Positions 10,160 through 22,671 of a DNA stretch of 64,000 nt are shown here, one piece after another; within the stretch, counting starts at the first letter, position 1; each line of letters starts with the position of its first letter. Origin of the DNA: Paralithodes platypus (taxonomy: Eukaryota > Arthropoda > Malacostraca > Decapoda > Lithodidae); NCBI GenBank assembly GCA_032716605.1, contig CM064480.1, forward strand, positions 28,014,129-28,078,128, written 5' to 3'. The notes beneath the pieces are model-generated. The model was not told where the DNA came from and ran no database searches. It saw only the letters and a program-made list of their open reading frames with translations. Both the position numbers and the translations under genes were made by a program.

Positions 10160-10430
10160 ATTTATTGGCTCACCATGAGCGACTCGCTTGGTGTAGTGAC
10201 TAGCGTCTCGGACTTCCACCCAGAAGGCCCGGGTTCGCGCCCACGCTCGGCGCATTAAAGATTTTTCACAAGCACCGAGTCGTTACCATCCCTCATGAGC
10301 AAAGGGATGGGATAGTAGTACAGGACCCCAATGGAAATACGCCTAATCGGCCTTATTGAGCTATCCTTAGCTAGCTTAGCATGCGCTAGCTTTAAGAACT
10401 ATTATTATTATTATTATTATTATTATTATG
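10160..10430 (+). mobile_element. tRNA-derived SINE, family D, copy 1
   Basis: Head with A-box-like TGGTGTAGTGACTAGCG and B-box GGGTTCGCGCCC. The body includes CAGGACCCCAATGGAAATACGC, and the tail is (ATT)n at 10399-10429. The complement of the body recurs at 60775-60838 with an (AAT)n tail at 60662-60703. Confidence 0.8.
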
Positions 10431-10573
10431 GCAACCAAATATTGATTCCTCCGCCTCGATTACTAGGAATTACTGTCAATAAAGAATGCTGTAATGACAT
10501 GCGCTTTATTGGTAGTAAACTTACCCCATTCTAGACCCTTTTAAAAGTTCACGCACTGGCAATTGGCTTTTAA

Positions 10574-11217
10574 CCCAGGAACGCCGAGTACACTCCTAAG
10601 AGGTATTGGTGGGCAAAGGCGAGAACACTCTTAAGAGGTAAGGCCTAAAAAAAAAATTTAAAAGGCCCCAGTAGCACTTAAAACAAGTGAAATGGTGATT
10701 AAGTGAGATAATTCCCCTCCATACCTTCTATCACTCCTCCACATGTATCAAAAATATTCAAAATCCCCTCCTCCCCCCCCCCCTTCAATTATCACCTATT
10801 TTTCCTCTTATTACCATATTTATTGGTGTATTTATGGTGCCAATATCTCCAAGCCGATCCTAGTGTGTGGTGTTGCGTGTGTCTATGCGTGGGAAAGACA
10901 GAGAGAGAGAGAGAGAGAGACAACCCTCACACCCTCAGTCACTCTCCAGGCACCGAGAGGGGAGGATATACGTCGCGGCTGCCTCACATTTCATGAATGA
11001 CCGGTCTGCAATAATTTGCGTTTTTGACCATCCAAACACTATTCCCACTTGTTTTATTGTTATTACATGTTACTATCTTCATATTAAAGGTAAAATAGGC
11101 GCATATGAGTAAGTAATAACGATATTTATCGTATAATGACGATTTTAGGTGGGAATGGGGCCTAATATCGTTGCCTGGCGGTAGGGTGTCCGTTACACAC
11201 AGCTCGCTTATAAGGGG
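10574..11217. mobile_element. TTAA-flanked piggyBac-like element, family A, 644 bp
   Basis: TTAA at 10570-10573 and 11218-11221. The left end CCCAGGAACGCCGAG matches the family A end at 41105 (CCCAGGAACTGCGGG). The interior carries the family signatures: a poly-C tract, TTCAATTATCACCTATTTTTCC, a GA microsatellite, and GGACCATCCAAAC-like TTGACCATCCAAAC. No transposase. Confidence 0.7.
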
Positions 11218-11257
11218 TTAAAAGGTAGGGCTTGCGAGATGAGATACCGTAGCTTAA

Positions 11258-11737
11258 CACCTTACGAGCGGCCTATGCGGTTTATTTATATGTACCGCCC
11301 AGCGGGGTGTTTTTAGCCAAAATAGGGCTGTTTACGTGATCATTTTCATGCCTAAATAAGACCCAGAACGTAAAACAAGTACCTCTCCCTGAAAGGGCAT
11401 AAACAGAGCTTTCGAATGACACCATAACGATCCTTTTATGATGGCTAGTTTTCTTGCAATAACCGTGCAACGCGAGTGCAAAAAGCATGTAATTAGCCAC
11501 TTTCCCGATACAATTCCTTATATAGCGAGTGAGAGAGGGAGGAGGGAGCTGGGATTCGTGTCAGTATGTTCGCCGCGGTGGTCTGGAGCAGTCATACGCT
11601 CGCTACTCTCCTGCCACCACTTGTCTCTCTCTCTCAGCAACATTACGTGCTGAAATTGCCACTCGACCTATGTCGAGCGCCGCCACATAGTCCAGCTTTA
11701 TTTAACTCGACTTATGTGGTGAGCCGCTAATTAAGGG
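11258..11737. mobile_element. TTAA-flanked piggyBac-like element, family F, 480 bp, copy 1
   Basis: TTAA at 11254-11257 and 11738-11741. Inverted ends are CACCTTACGAGCGGC (left) and CCCTTAATTAGCGGC (right, inward). The copy at 41194-41673 is exactly the same length and highly similar. ORFs of about 70 codons inside are not conserved signatures of any protein I recognise. Confidence 0.85.
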
Positions 11738-11741
11738 TTAA

Positions 11742-12553
11742 AGCATAACGGCACTTTGCATAAGAGTCCATACGGTACATTGTCCTAGGCACTGGCATTA
11801 AGACACGTATGCGTAATAGGCCCAAATAAACCCATCAACCAGTCCCTGAAAGATTCTTATAACGGTCAGGACAGTTAATTAAGAGACATTGCATAAACAA
11901 CCCTCTTACGTTAGTCCGATGATATGTATACGTATACACTGGTATAACAGAACATTTCATTCAAGACCCAACAACCAAGAGCACTGGAAGGTTCTGCATC
12001 AAAACTCTGCTAACGGTCAGAGTAGTAAAGGAGATAGTACAACACTGGTATAATTTCTCCATACGTTAGCTCGATGATATGTATACGTATACACTGGTAT
12101 AACAGAACATTTCATTTAAGACCCAACACCCAAGAGTTCTCCATCAACTTCCATCCGCTGTCAACCATTCACGTCAGGACCACCACCACGGCCAACACCC
12201 TCGTCGGAATACTACAGAAGTGCTTTATTATTGAAATAGTTAGTGTGACCTCGAAAAAGTACTAGTGATGTGTCTTATTGAAGGAAGTACTCAGTGTGAC
12301 ATCATAATAGTGCAGTGTCATTCCTCTGGTATTATTAATTGTGGATCCTCGTTCGTGCGTTATAAACTGTACATATTTACCTATCTCTTGTCTGACAGTA
12401 ATATTAATTACCTTGAACAATACAACTTATGTGTGTACTCTGTATTATAATTATCCTCTATTACTTGTGTGCATGTGTTTATGTGGATTCAACTTCTCCA
12501 GTCAAGTAGGAACCTACCTAATTAATCCAATTAACCCCAATAAAAACCTGGTA

Positions 12554-12557
<4 letters not shown>
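11742..12557. other. Unassigned; local tandem duplication 11918-12130
   Basis: The stretch GATATGTATACGTATACACTGGTATAACAGAACATTTCATT occurs at about 11920 and again at about 12075, so this is a duplicated ~155 bp block. No coding signal. Confidence 0.55.
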
Positions 12558-12605
<48 letters not shown>

Positions 12606-12612
12606 TGTATAT
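12558..12612. repeat. (TA)n microsatellite
   Basis: TA run ending TACTGTATATATG. Confidence 0.95.
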
Positions 12613-12929
12613 ATGTATTGTGTGTGTATATATGCATCTAAATGTATATGTACAATCTAAGTTTATACCTAAAGTATTTAATGCTTAATGCACACCTTGT
12701 TATTGTAATTTATTAGCAGAACAACCACTTATCAATGGAATTAAAAAATGTATTATTGTAATACTGACCTCATTGACTCCGTGACACTTATGACAGCCGT
12801 TATCTCTCTACTCAGCCGTCACCTATCACCTCACACCCCTCACGGTCCTCACCTGTTCGTACCCTATTACGGCTTCCTTCCTTCCATGTATGACCTTACC
12901 TTGGGTTACCTTGGGTTGTGTTTGCCACT
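12613..12929. other. Unassigned
   Basis: No feature recognised. Confidence 0.4.
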
Positions 12930-13520
12930 CTCCTAGCAGCACCGAGGAGCGCGTCACCCCTCGTTGTGGGTTGTGTTTTGGTGCAGCAGACTGTTTGAAG
13001 AGACAGCCCGCTCCCTTGCTAAGATGGGCTCGTCTGGCACTTTTTGCAGTTCGACATAGAGGGCTCTCTTGAAGTTGTCTAAAGAGACGCCCCTCATGTC
13101 TCTTACTCGCCGTGGGAGTTTATTGAAGAGACGTGGGCCTCTGTGTGATAACCAGCCCTCTCGCAGAGAGCCCATAGCACCCCTGTTATTCATCCGGGGG
13201 ATATTGCATTCCCAGCCTCTCATATCACTGAATTTCATTTCATTTCACTACATTTCGGAGTATGTAGGTTTGGTACTAAACCCTCTGCGATTTTCCACGT
13301 GTATATTATTAGGTAACGTTCTCTTCTACGTTCCAGCGAGTACAGGTTCAGTGCTCTTAAACGATCCCAATAATGTAGCTGTTTTACCGAACTTATATGC
13401 GAAGTGAAATTTCTTTGTACACTCTCTAAGTCATTTATTTCACCTGCTTTGTATGGGGATGTTAATAAGCTACAGTATTCAAGCCGCGGTAGCACTAGAG
13501 ATTTGAAGAGCGTTCTTCCC
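12930..13520 (-). mobile_element. LINE ORF2 C-terminal fragment
   Basis: Minus-strand frames read LPRLEYCSLLTSPYKAGEIN...SVQRNFTSHI, LHYWDRLRALNLYSLERRRERY, then RGPRLFNKLPRRVRDMRG and FKRALYVELQKVPDEP. This is the ordered C-terminal tail of a LINE ORF2, in two frames (frameshift near 13236). It starts with the segment that also ends the fragment at 1846-2250. Confidence 0.8.
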
Positions 13521-13859
13521 TCACTTTGAATCTCCAGCTCATATCACTTCACCTCTCTCATCCCTCACATACTGTATATCCCCTCATTCTCTCCCCACCT
13601 TACCCCCACCTCACGCTTCATTATCTCTTTCTTGCCACTTACAGTCTCACACATGTTTGCATTCCTCATCACCTTCACGCATCCTTCGCCGCATTCTCAT
13701 ATATCCCAATTCATTACCCCTTCCTTGCAGATCCTTTACATGCACCTTATATCACTTCCCACACATTGAACTTCCTCTTCACATCCTTCACCTCACTCCT
13801 TCACCTCTATCCTTATCTCAACTCTTTATTACCCTTTACTTTCACTTTCTTTCTTAAAT
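13521..13859. repeat. Pyrimidine-rich degenerate sequence
   Basis: C/T-biased + strand of the same kind as 5276-6345. Confidence 0.5.
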
Positions 13860-14071
13860 CCTTCACCACGATGACACCTTTTTACCTCATATTCTGCCTA
13901 AATTAGGCAATTTTATGCAGTTTAAAATATATTTATGTTATTCATAGGATTTACTGAGAATGCCTTTACCCCCCCCCCCCCGCCCCAGTCCTGAAGGTAG
14001 ATTATAGACTAAAGAAAATCGTCTAATAGTAACCAGAATGATACAAATTACGTCCTCGTGCTAAAGGAGTT
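13860..14071. mobile_element. Short element family H, diverged copy
   Basis: The interior matches 18715-18918 (CACGATGACACCTTTTTACC; ATTAGGCAATTTTATGCAGTTT; AATCGTCTAATAGTAACCAGAAT; CGTGCTAAAGGAGTTAA). Ends are diverged and a poly-C tract has expanded inside. Confidence 0.6.
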
Positions 14072-14074
14072 AAC

Positions 14075-14306
14075 ACTGTACCACCTATTGTATGCTCATC
14101 GCTTACCTATTATTCTTCTCACTTGCCTCGTTTATGTACCACCTATTGTATGCTTATCGCTTACCTATTATTATTCTCACTTGCCTCGTTTATGTACCAC
14201 CTATTGTATGCTCATCGCTTACCTATTATTCTTCTCACTTGCCTCGTTTATGTACCACCTATTGTATGCTCATCGCTTACCTATTATTCTTCTCACTTGC
14301 CTCATT
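14075..14306. repeat. 58 bp minisatellite, 4 copies
   Basis: Unit TACCACCTATTGTATGCTCA...TTGCCTCGTTTATG, almost identical copies. Confidence 0.95.
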
Positions 14307-14386
14307 TCCTCACCCCTCCTTACCCTTTTCTTTCATTACATTTTCCTCATGTCGTTACAACATCACACCTTTGATGTATGTCCAAT

Positions 14387-15127
14387 CACTCAATATGAAT
14401 TTCCTTCTCACACCACTCGCCTCACCCTGTACCTCCACTCAATATGAATGTCCTTCTAACATCACTCGCCTCACCCTGTACCTCCACTCAATATGAATGT
14501 CCTTCTAACATCACTCGCCTCACCCTGTACCTCCACTCAATATGAATGTCCTTCTAACATCACTCGCCTCACCCTGTACCTCCACTCAATATGAATGTCC
14601 TTCTCACATCACTCGCCTCACCCTGTACCTCCACTCAATATGAATGTCCTAACATCACTCGCCTCATCCTGTACCTCCACTCAATATGAATGTCCTTCTA
14701 ACATCACTCGCCTCGCCCTGTACCTCCACTCAATATGAATGTCCTTCTAACATCACTCGCCTCACCCTGTACCTCCACTCAATATGAATGTCCTTCTAAC
14801 ATCACTCGCCTCACCCTGTACCTCCACTCAATATGAATGTCCTTCTCACATCACTCGCCTCACCCTGTACCTCCACTCAATATGAATGTCCTTCTAACAT
14901 CACTCGCCTCACCCTGTACCTCCACTCAATATGAATATCCTTCTAACATCACTCGCCTCACCCTGTACCTCCACTCAATATGAATGTCCTTCTAACATCA
15001 CTCACCTCACCCTGTACCTCCATTCAATAATTATGAATGTCCTTCTAACATCACTCGCCTCACCCTGTACCTCCACTCAATATGAATGTCCTTCTCACAT
15101 CACTCGCCTCACCCTGTACCTCCACTT
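14387..15127. repeat. 49 bp minisatellite, about 15 copies
   Basis: Unit CACTCAATATGAATGTCCTT...ACTCGCCTCACCCTGTACCTC, with a recurring TAACATC/CACATC variant. Confidence 0.95.
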
Positions 15128-15920
15128 CTATTACCTCTGAGGATTGATGCATGTGGCAACTCGTGTTTCGCCACGTCGAAGATTTCGTTTGGCTAGGCAC
15201 TTTCATGATGCAAAACCTTTGGACACAGCACTAAAATAGCATTTTTTTCCCTTGCATGATCATATTTTAATATTTGTTGCACTCGATCTATTCACTCAAC
15301 TCTTATCTATAATAATTCCCTTTGCCCAATTATTCTTACCCTTGCATGATTGCATCCATACAACCTCAAACTCCAATATACTGTATTTATCTTACATAAT
15401 CCGTCACAATCTCTTCCACCCTACATCACTCAGATTTAATCATCTTTCATCCCACCTCCCTTATATCCCGCAAAAGAAATTACAATTACTCTTCTGTTCT
15501 ATCCCGTACCTCTGACAATCTTTCAACTCCAACCTCACCTCACTCTACACCCCATTGACCTTCCTAACATCCCAACATCATAATAATATTCTGTCCTTAT
15601 CCCGACTTCAAACATCCCCATTCACATATTCAACTTTCGTTATTATGATATCTTCGGTGCACCCTAACTGCCTCTTGCTTCCTTTGTTTCAGACTTTATC
15701 TACCACTTTCAAAAACTTCTCACATAACCACCATCTTTTCATTATCCCATCCTTGCTCTCACAGAATACTTTTATTTAGTACTCCTTTATTGCAGCGTCA
15801 TATTTAACAGTTACAATCCGTGAAGCTGTAATACTATTAAAACACATTATATTCCTTACTCTCATCTGGCTTGCTTATCTTTTGTCTTGCTTGGGTTTTC
15901 CAGTATTGAAATTACTTGTC
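15128..15920. repeat. Pyrimidine-rich unassigned sequence
   Basis: No gene seen. C/T-biased + strand from 15240 to 15780. Confidence 0.45.
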
Positions 15921-15929
15921 TTTCAGACA

Positions 15930-16030
15930 AACACACACCCACACACACACACACACACATGTAAGCACACGTAGCACCCCTGTACACATAACAATGCACA
16001 CACACACAAGCACCCTCTCTCTCTCTGATA
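15930..16030. repeat. CA-rich and CT-rich simple sequence
   Basis: (AC)n at about 15930-15958 and (CT)n at 16014-16027. Confidence 0.8.
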
Positions 16031-16121
16031 GTCATACATAGGTTGGACCTAATGACAGCGGCAAGAAGGTAAAGATAATATAAGATGACAGTGTTAATGG
16101 TTATCATCACTATCTCTTAAC

Positions 16122-16122
<1 letters not shown>

Positions 16123-16190
<68 letters not shown>
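16123..16190. repeat. (CA)n microsatellite
   Basis: Pure AC run of about 65 bp. Confidence 0.95.
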
Positions 16191-16560
16191 ATACCGCTAC
16201 CATCACCATATATGGCACATCACCTCCCCTGCCCCATCTCTTCCATAACTGCCATAATTACCTCTCTTACATATTTTCCATACCTCTACTGCTCATCATG
16301 CTGTAGTTTCTCGGAGTTTTTAACTTCCATATTTTCCGTTGCCTCGCCCACTTAACTCGCTCCTATAGATCTACTATAATTATACCTTCAGTATTGTATG
16401 CCTTTTAAATCTCCCATATTGCACAGTTGGCCACACATGGAGTTGTATCCACTCCTTGATTGTATGTATGGGTGTAAATATAGTACGATTTACTTAACTC
16501 AATCATACTATTTTTCCTTCCATTCATAAAATCACTGACTGGATGTAATTTCATGATTCG
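16191..16560. other. Unassigned
   Basis: No feature recognised; the right end leads into the 56 bp array. Confidence 0.4.
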
Positions 16561-17500
16561 AACTGTCCATCACCCCCTCCCTACCTCTCTACCATACATT
16601 TATAATAAATGTGTCCAACTGTCCATCACCACCTCCCTACCTCTCTACCATACATTTATAATAAATGTGTCCAACTGTCCATCACCACCTCCCTACCTCT
16701 CTACCATACATTTATAATAAATGTGTCCAACTGTCCATCACCACCTCCCTACCTCTCTACCATACATTTATAATAAATGTGTCCAACTGTCCATCACCAC
16801 CTCCCTACCTCTCTACCATACATTTATAATAAATGTGTCCAACTGTCCATCACCACCTCCCTACCTCTCTACCATACATTTATAATAAATGTGTCCAACT
16901 GTCCATCACCACCTCCCTACCTCTCTACCATACATTTATAATAAATGTGTCCAACTGTCCATCACCACCTCCCTACCTCTCTACCATACATTTATAATAA
17001 ATGTGTCCAACTGTCCATCACCACCTCCCTACCTCTCTACCATACATTTATAATAAATGTGTCCAACTGTCCATCACCACCTCCCTACCTCTCTACCATA
17101 CATTTATAATAAATGTGTCCAACTGTCCATCACCATCTCCCTACCTCTCTACCATACATTTATAATAAATGTGTCCAACTGTCCATCACCACCTCCCTAC
17201 CTCTCTACCATACCTTTATAATTAATGTGTCCAACTGTCCATCACCACCTCCCTACCTCTCTACCATACCTTTATAATTAATGTGTCCAACTGTCCATCA
17301 CCACCTCCCTACCTCTCTACCATACATTTATAATAAATGTGTCCAACTGTCCATCACCACCTCCCTACCTCTCTACCATACATTTATAATAAATGTGTCC
17401 AACTGTCCATCACCACCTCCCTACCTCTCTACCATACCTTTATAATTAATGTGTCCAACTGTCCATCACCACCTCCCTACCATACCTTTATGATTCGCCA
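16561..17500. repeat. 56 bp minisatellite, about 16 copies
   Basis: Unit GTGTCCAACTGTCCATCACC...TACATTTATAATAAAT. Late copies carry a CTTTATAATTAAT variant, and the last copy is shortened. Confidence 0.95.
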
Positions 17501-17621
17501 AAGCTCTAATTCCTCTCCTGCATAGCTCTCATACTTTCTCTCTCCTTGTCTAGCCCCCCTCCCCCCCCCCCCCTTTATTTTAATTTCTCATACCTGATAT
17601 AGTGCAGAGGATCTAACTATC

Positions 17622-17712
17622 TATCTATTGCCTGACGCCGTGATCCCCGAAGGGGTGGCCACGAACGAAACGCTCCCATGCACCTTTGTCCCCAATCAGT
17701 CGACCCCCGTGC
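17622..17712 (-). mobile_element. LINE 3'-end remnant
   Basis: GCCGTGATCCCCGAAGGGGTGGCC and CCCATGCACC...CAGTCGAC match the 3' end of the minus-strand LINE at 23286-25256. Confidence 0.65.
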
Positions 17713-17734
17713 ATAGGATAAGGAACCATTTTTG

Positions 17735-18112
17735 GCCAAATTGTGCTCTTTGTGACTAAAGCATTATACTTTGTCCACTGATACTAGGACCCAATGGGAA
17801 AATTTTAAAGGTTGGAGGCAATCTGTATCTTCATTTTGGTGCCTGTGGCCAAAGTTTATGAATATAATTTGTTTCCCTTGTCCAGACGAGTCATTTGAGA
17901 CTAGTTTGACATATCTATCATGGTATACAGTTTGGGGCAAAGATCAGTGTTTCAGAAGTCTGATGGAAATGTATTGAAAAGGGGCAGCCACAGGCACCAG
18001 CATGAAGATACAGATTGCCTCCAACCTGTAAAATGTTCCCATTGGGTCTTAGTATGAATTTAGAAACGATGATGCTCTAGTTGAAAAGTGCACAATTTTG
18101 GCCTTATCCGCT
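17735..18112. mobile_element. Foldback (palindromic) repeat with ~150 bp arms
   Basis: The inner arms 17776-17850 and about 17985-18056 are nearly perfect complements (ACCCAATGGGA, GGTTGGAGGCAATCTGTATC, GGTGCCTGTGGC). The outer parts (17737-17775 and 18057-18110) also pair, imperfectly. The loop is about 135 nt. No ORF of note. Consistent with a palindromic MITE; class unknown. Confidence 0.75.
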
Positions 18113-18114
18113 GT

Positions 18115-18700
18115 ACTAATAAGTTCACCATATCACCAATGTATTTCTCCCTTTCCCATAGTTTATCTCTTTTCACCAATCCCCTCCTATATCACTTCCA
18201 TACCTCCATAATTCACCATATCTCTAATATATCTCCTTCAAAGCTCCCACAGTATACCTCTTCTCACCAATCCCCTCCTACCTCTCTAACTCTCCACATA
18301 TCTAGTTTATTTCATTCATTTCTCCCATAAGCTTTACATCTGGTCACCAATCACCTTCTAACTCCGTAAAAAAAAATTAGTTCTCCATATATCTATGTTC
18401 TCCATAGTTCCCATCTGTAATATATTTTCCATGACCCCTCATATCAGTCAATTATCCTAATATGCGATTAATTTTCAATTGTCCTTTATCTCGCACATGT
18501 CATCGTACTTAACCATACCAATATTTGTTCTCTCAAATAACTATTTTAAAGTTCGTTCATACCCTCAATTCATCTATATCGCAGTTCCCTTAGTCTAATT
18601 GGTATCATACCAAGTCTTTTATTCTCCCACAGTTCAGCATTCCATTATTCTTGTGTGTTTTATTTCAATAGTCCACTCAACATACCACATACTGAAACTA
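18115..18700. repeat. Pyrimidine-rich degenerate tandem sequence
   Basis: Degenerate repeats of TCACCAATCCCCTCCTA and CTCCATA-type motifs; no gene. Confidence 0.5.
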
Positions 18701-18714
18701 AACCATCCATTATT

Positions 18715-18918
18715 CCCTTCAGCACGACGACGCCTTTTTATCTTTTATTTTGACTGTATTTAGGCGATCTTGTGCAGTTTAAGAAGGATATGTGGTAATA
18801 AATGGGTTAAGTGCAATAGTTCGATGCCTGTTAATTGCTGGAGGCCCTTTTTAAACTGAATACAATTGTGTAATAGTAGCCAGAATATAGTTAACATTAC
18901 GTGATCGTGCTGAAGGGG
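18715..18918. mobile_element. Short element family H, 204 bp, with perfect terminal inverted repeats
   Basis: The ends are CCCTTCAGCACGA and its exact complement TCGTGCTGAAGGG. The right side is followed by TTAA (18919-18922); the left flank is TATT, so the duplication is diverged or absent. Related sequence: 13860-14071, 54245-54359 and 57380-57530. Confidence 0.7.
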
Positions 18919-18922
18919 TTAA

Positions 18923-19337
18923 CACTCGCACTTTGCTCAGACCATTATTATCGTTCCTTTAGTGTTCTACTCTCACATGGATCCCACACTCAGCTCACTT
19001 ATCAAACCTGATAATGACTTATGAGAAGTAGACACGTTGATATTAAAGGTGTTCGTGATTACCCTGGCCCTCCTTTTTCTCCTTTCATTCTACTTTAAAT
19101 AATTTCATTGGTATATATTTAGGATCTTAGAATAGTTATGTAATGTGAGCGCTGTTAAAGCTGAGGATGTGGAGAACCACCTTGTATTTATTCGGATTTT
19201 AGTAACGTATTTATAATCCACTCTCCATTCACACCTATCTTTCCGCAGTATGATTTAGCAAACTGTCAAGCATTCTCTGACATCACTTATCCTATTACTT
19301 CCAACATCCCTATGCTACTGTTATTTACGTCTCCCTC
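18923..19337. other. Unassigned
   Basis: No gene or repeat recognised. Confidence 0.4.
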
Positions 19338-19480
<143 letters not shown>

Positions 19481-19555
19481 CACACCTCCCAATAAAACCC
19501 AAACATTAACAGTTTTCTTGTAGTGTCTTCCTTTCCTACTGACCAAACAACCGAC

Positions 19556-19795
19556 TGCGGGTGTTGTTGTTGTTGTTGTTTATGGGTGGTAGTGGTTAGA
19601 TGTATTTGTTGTTGTTGTTGTTGTTTATGGGTGGTAGTGGTTAGATGTATTTGTTGTTGTTGTTGTTGTTTATGGGTGGTAGTGGTTAGATGTATTTGTT
19701 GTTGTTGTTGTTGTTTATGGGTGGTAGTGGTTAGATGTATTTGTTGTTGTTGTTGTTGTTTATGGGTGGTAGTGGTTAGATGTATTTGTTTTTAG
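19556..19795. repeat. 45 bp minisatellite, 5 copies, with (GTT)n core
   Basis: Unit TGTTGTTGTTGTTG + TTTATGGGTGGTAGTGGTTA. The length is divisible by 3, so it reads as an artefactual Cys/Val-rich ORF. Confidence 0.95.
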
Positions 19796-20106
19796 TTGTT
19801 ACATTTGTTACATTGTTTAATATTGTTGATTATCTATTTTTTATTAATTTCACCACAGCACCAAACACCTCCAATGAAATTAATGAAAGCATATCATTTG
19901 TATGTGATTCACCAGGATTCGAACCCGGGTTATCACACACAGATTTGTAGACACCTTAACCTTGTTTGATTGAAGTTGTTTTTGTTTACTTAAAGTTGTT
20001 GTTTTTTCTTATTGATTATTCGTAGTTGAAGTTGTTGTGTGTTTACTTCAAATTGTTCATATGACATTATAAACATGATCGCTAGTGTGAGGTCGCTGTG
20101 TGCTTA
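19796..20106. other. GTT-rich sequence; possible minus-strand tRNA-like B-box at 19911-19930
   Basis: Degenerate TTGAAGTTGTT motifs. CAGGATTCGAACCCGGGTT at 19912-19930 is the complement of a Pol III B-box, suggesting the head of another SINE, but the body is not clear. Confidence 0.4.
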
Positions 20107-20312
20107 AAGTTGTGTGCTTACTTATATTTGTTTGAAGTTATAGATGCTGGTTTGCTTGGAGTGCTCATTGGTTTAAGTTGTGTGCTTACTTATATTTGTT
20201 TGAAGTTATAGATGCTGGTTTGCTTGGAGTGCTCATTGGTTTAAGTTGTGTGCTTACTTATATTTGTTTGAAGTTATAGATGCTGGTTTGCTTGGAGTGC
20301 TCATTGGTTTAA
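20107..20312. repeat. 68 bp tandem repeat, 3 copies
   Basis: Unit AGTTGTGTGCTTACTTATAT...GGAGTGCTCATTGGTTTA. Confidence 0.95.
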
Positions 20313-20534
20313 GTTGTTATTCTAGCTGTCCGATTGGTTGGGTTTTGATCATTTTAGCTTGTAGTTGTTTGCTTGTTTTAAGTTGTTTTAGTAATGTGTT
20401 ATATGTTCGTTTGCTGTTTGTTTGTAGTAGCAACTGGTCATAATATTATCATTTCAGACTGTCGCAATATTTTCTAATTAGTCCTTAGGATAATTATCAT
20501 AATCTTTACGGAATGTTCAAATTAATGTAATGAA
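20313..20534. other. Unassigned
   Basis: GTTTG-rich sequence, no gene seen. Confidence 0.4.
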
Positions 20535-21290
20535 TAATAAACACTCATACAATAGCCAGTCACTAGTATAGTCTGCTGCACATACATAAGTCACTAGTAT
20601 AGTCTGCTGCACATACATAATAAACACTCATACAATAGCCAGTCACTAGTATAGTCTGCTGCACATACATAATAAACACTCATACAATAGCCAGTCACTA
20701 GTATAGTCTGCTGCACATACATAATAAACACTCATACAATAGCCAGTCACTAGTATAGTCTGCTGCACATACATAATAAACACTCATACAATAGCCAGTC
20801 ACTAGTATAGTCTGCTGCACATACATAAGTCACTAGTATAGTCTGCTGCACATACATAATAAACACTCATACAATAGCCAGTCACTAGTATAGTCTGCTG
20901 CACATACATAATAAACACTCATACAATAGCCAGTCACTAGTATAGTCTGCTGCACATACATAATAAACACTCATACAATAGCCAGTCACTAGTATAGTCT
21001 GCTGCACATACATAAGTCACTAGTATAGTCTGCTGCACATACATAATAAACACTCATACAATAGCCAGTCACTAGTATAGTCTGCTGCACATACATAATA
21101 AACACTCATACAATAGCCAGTCACTAGTATAGTCTGCTGCACATACATAAGTCACTAGTATAGTCTGCTGCACATACATAATAAACACTCATACAATAGC
21201 CAGTCACTAGTATAGTCTGCTGCACATACATAATAAACACTCATACAATAGCCAGTCACTAGTATAGTCTGCTGCACATACATAAGTCAA
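20535..21290. repeat. Compound minisatellite of 52 bp and ~31 bp units
   Basis: Core GTCACTAGTATAGTCTGCTG + CACATACATAA occurs throughout. Most copies add AACACTCATACAATAGCCA (52 bp); the rest are the short form. Short units recur at 20590, 20828, 21014, 21149 and the end, after runs of long ones, giving a higher-order pattern. Confidence 0.95.
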
Positions 21291-21344
21291 AACAAATATA
21301 TATAGATTATTTAAATACCAGTTCGCAGCCTCAGCATGTCAATC

Positions 21345-21560
21345 TTACAAGTTTGGCCATCTTCTTTTATCAGGCTTATCACTACAACTGTCGATATCAC
21401 CACTATATCAGGGCCATTACCAATATTAACACCACCATCATCACTACTACCACCAACCAAAATAACTACCATTACAGTAATTACCAAACTATATCACCAA
21501 TTATCACTACTACCACTAAAACTACCACCCCAACCACCACTACCATCAGGTATGGTACTG
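21345..21560. repeat. Degenerate ACC/ATC trinucleotide sequence
   Basis: Imperfect CACCAT/ACTACC runs, no gene. Confidence 0.7.
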
Positions 21561-21917
21561 TCTTGTTGTAGCACTGTTGAGGCTGGGTGTGGTTTACACA
21601 TACTGCAGGTGCTGTAGTTGGACTTAATTGAGTATTGCTGCGACACAGTTAACACTATACCAACATCAGCCAAAGTGATGACATGATGGGGCGGTGTTGT
21701 GAAGGGTCTTTATTGTATTATATTCCAACTGCGGCAAGGCAACCACGTCTGTGCTGTTACAATGTATGTAATGGTAAATTACGTTAAACCATTGTATGTA
21801 TGATGACAAGAGAAGATCCTGTTAAAAATCCGGATAGGACATATTTTGTCAACGACCGTGTAACCCGGATTTACTGTGTAGCTCAACTCCGTGTTTTGTA
21901 GTGGTATTGCTGACTGT
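21561..21917. other. Unassigned
   Basis: No feature recognised. Confidence 0.4.
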
Positions 21918-21971
21918 ATTATATATATATAATTATATATATATAATTATATATATATATATATATATATA
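21918..21971. repeat. (TA)n microsatellite
   Basis: TATATAATTATATATA pattern. Confidence 0.95.
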
Positions 21972-22565
21972 TTTCTAATCTCTCAGTGGGGTTCGAACCG
22001 CCGACCGTCAGGACGATAGCCGACGCTTTAATCAACTACACCACGGCAGTCTAAAAGACACTCAACCCTCTATCCTATTTATGTTAAGGAGAAGGGAGAC
22101 CCACTAGGCGAATATATTTCAATTCATACCAAGTCGTATAGGATCCATATTCCAGAATACCATACAAGGATTTCTGAGTGTCCCGACGCAACTCGGGCCG
22201 AAATTGATTTAATTTAAATTAATTCTAACCCACCAAACATGAGAGTTACAAATATTGAGTATATATCACAAATACACGTGAGCCACTAAATGTTTCTAAT
22301 CTCTCAGTGGGGTTCGAACCGCCGACCGTCAGGACGATATGTATGGTATTCTGGAATATGGATCCTACAACTAGGTATGAATTGAAATATATTCGCCTAG
22401 TTGGTTTCCCTTCTCCTTAACATAAATAGGATAGAGGGTTGAGTGTCTTTTAGACTGCCGTGGTGTAGTTGATTAAAGCGTTGGCTATCGTCCTGACGGT
22501 CGACGGTTAGAACCCCACTGAGAGATTAGAAACATTTAGTGGCTCACGTGTATTTGTGATAATAT
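21972..22565. mobile_element. Foldback pair of tRNA-derived SINEs, copy 2, with an extra head
   Basis: The left arm (-) has the B-box complement GGGGTTCGAACC near 21987. The right arm (+) ends ...GACGGTTAGAACCCCACTG (B-box mutated C to A) near 22500. A third, truncated minus-oriented head lies between them (about 22290-22337) and breaks off at CAGGACGATATGTATGG. The arms match the copy at 399-890. Both ends meet TA runs. Confidence 0.8.
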
Positions 22566-22569
22566 ACTC

Positions 22570-22593
22570 AATATATATATATATATATATATA

Positions 22594-22671
<78 letters not shown>

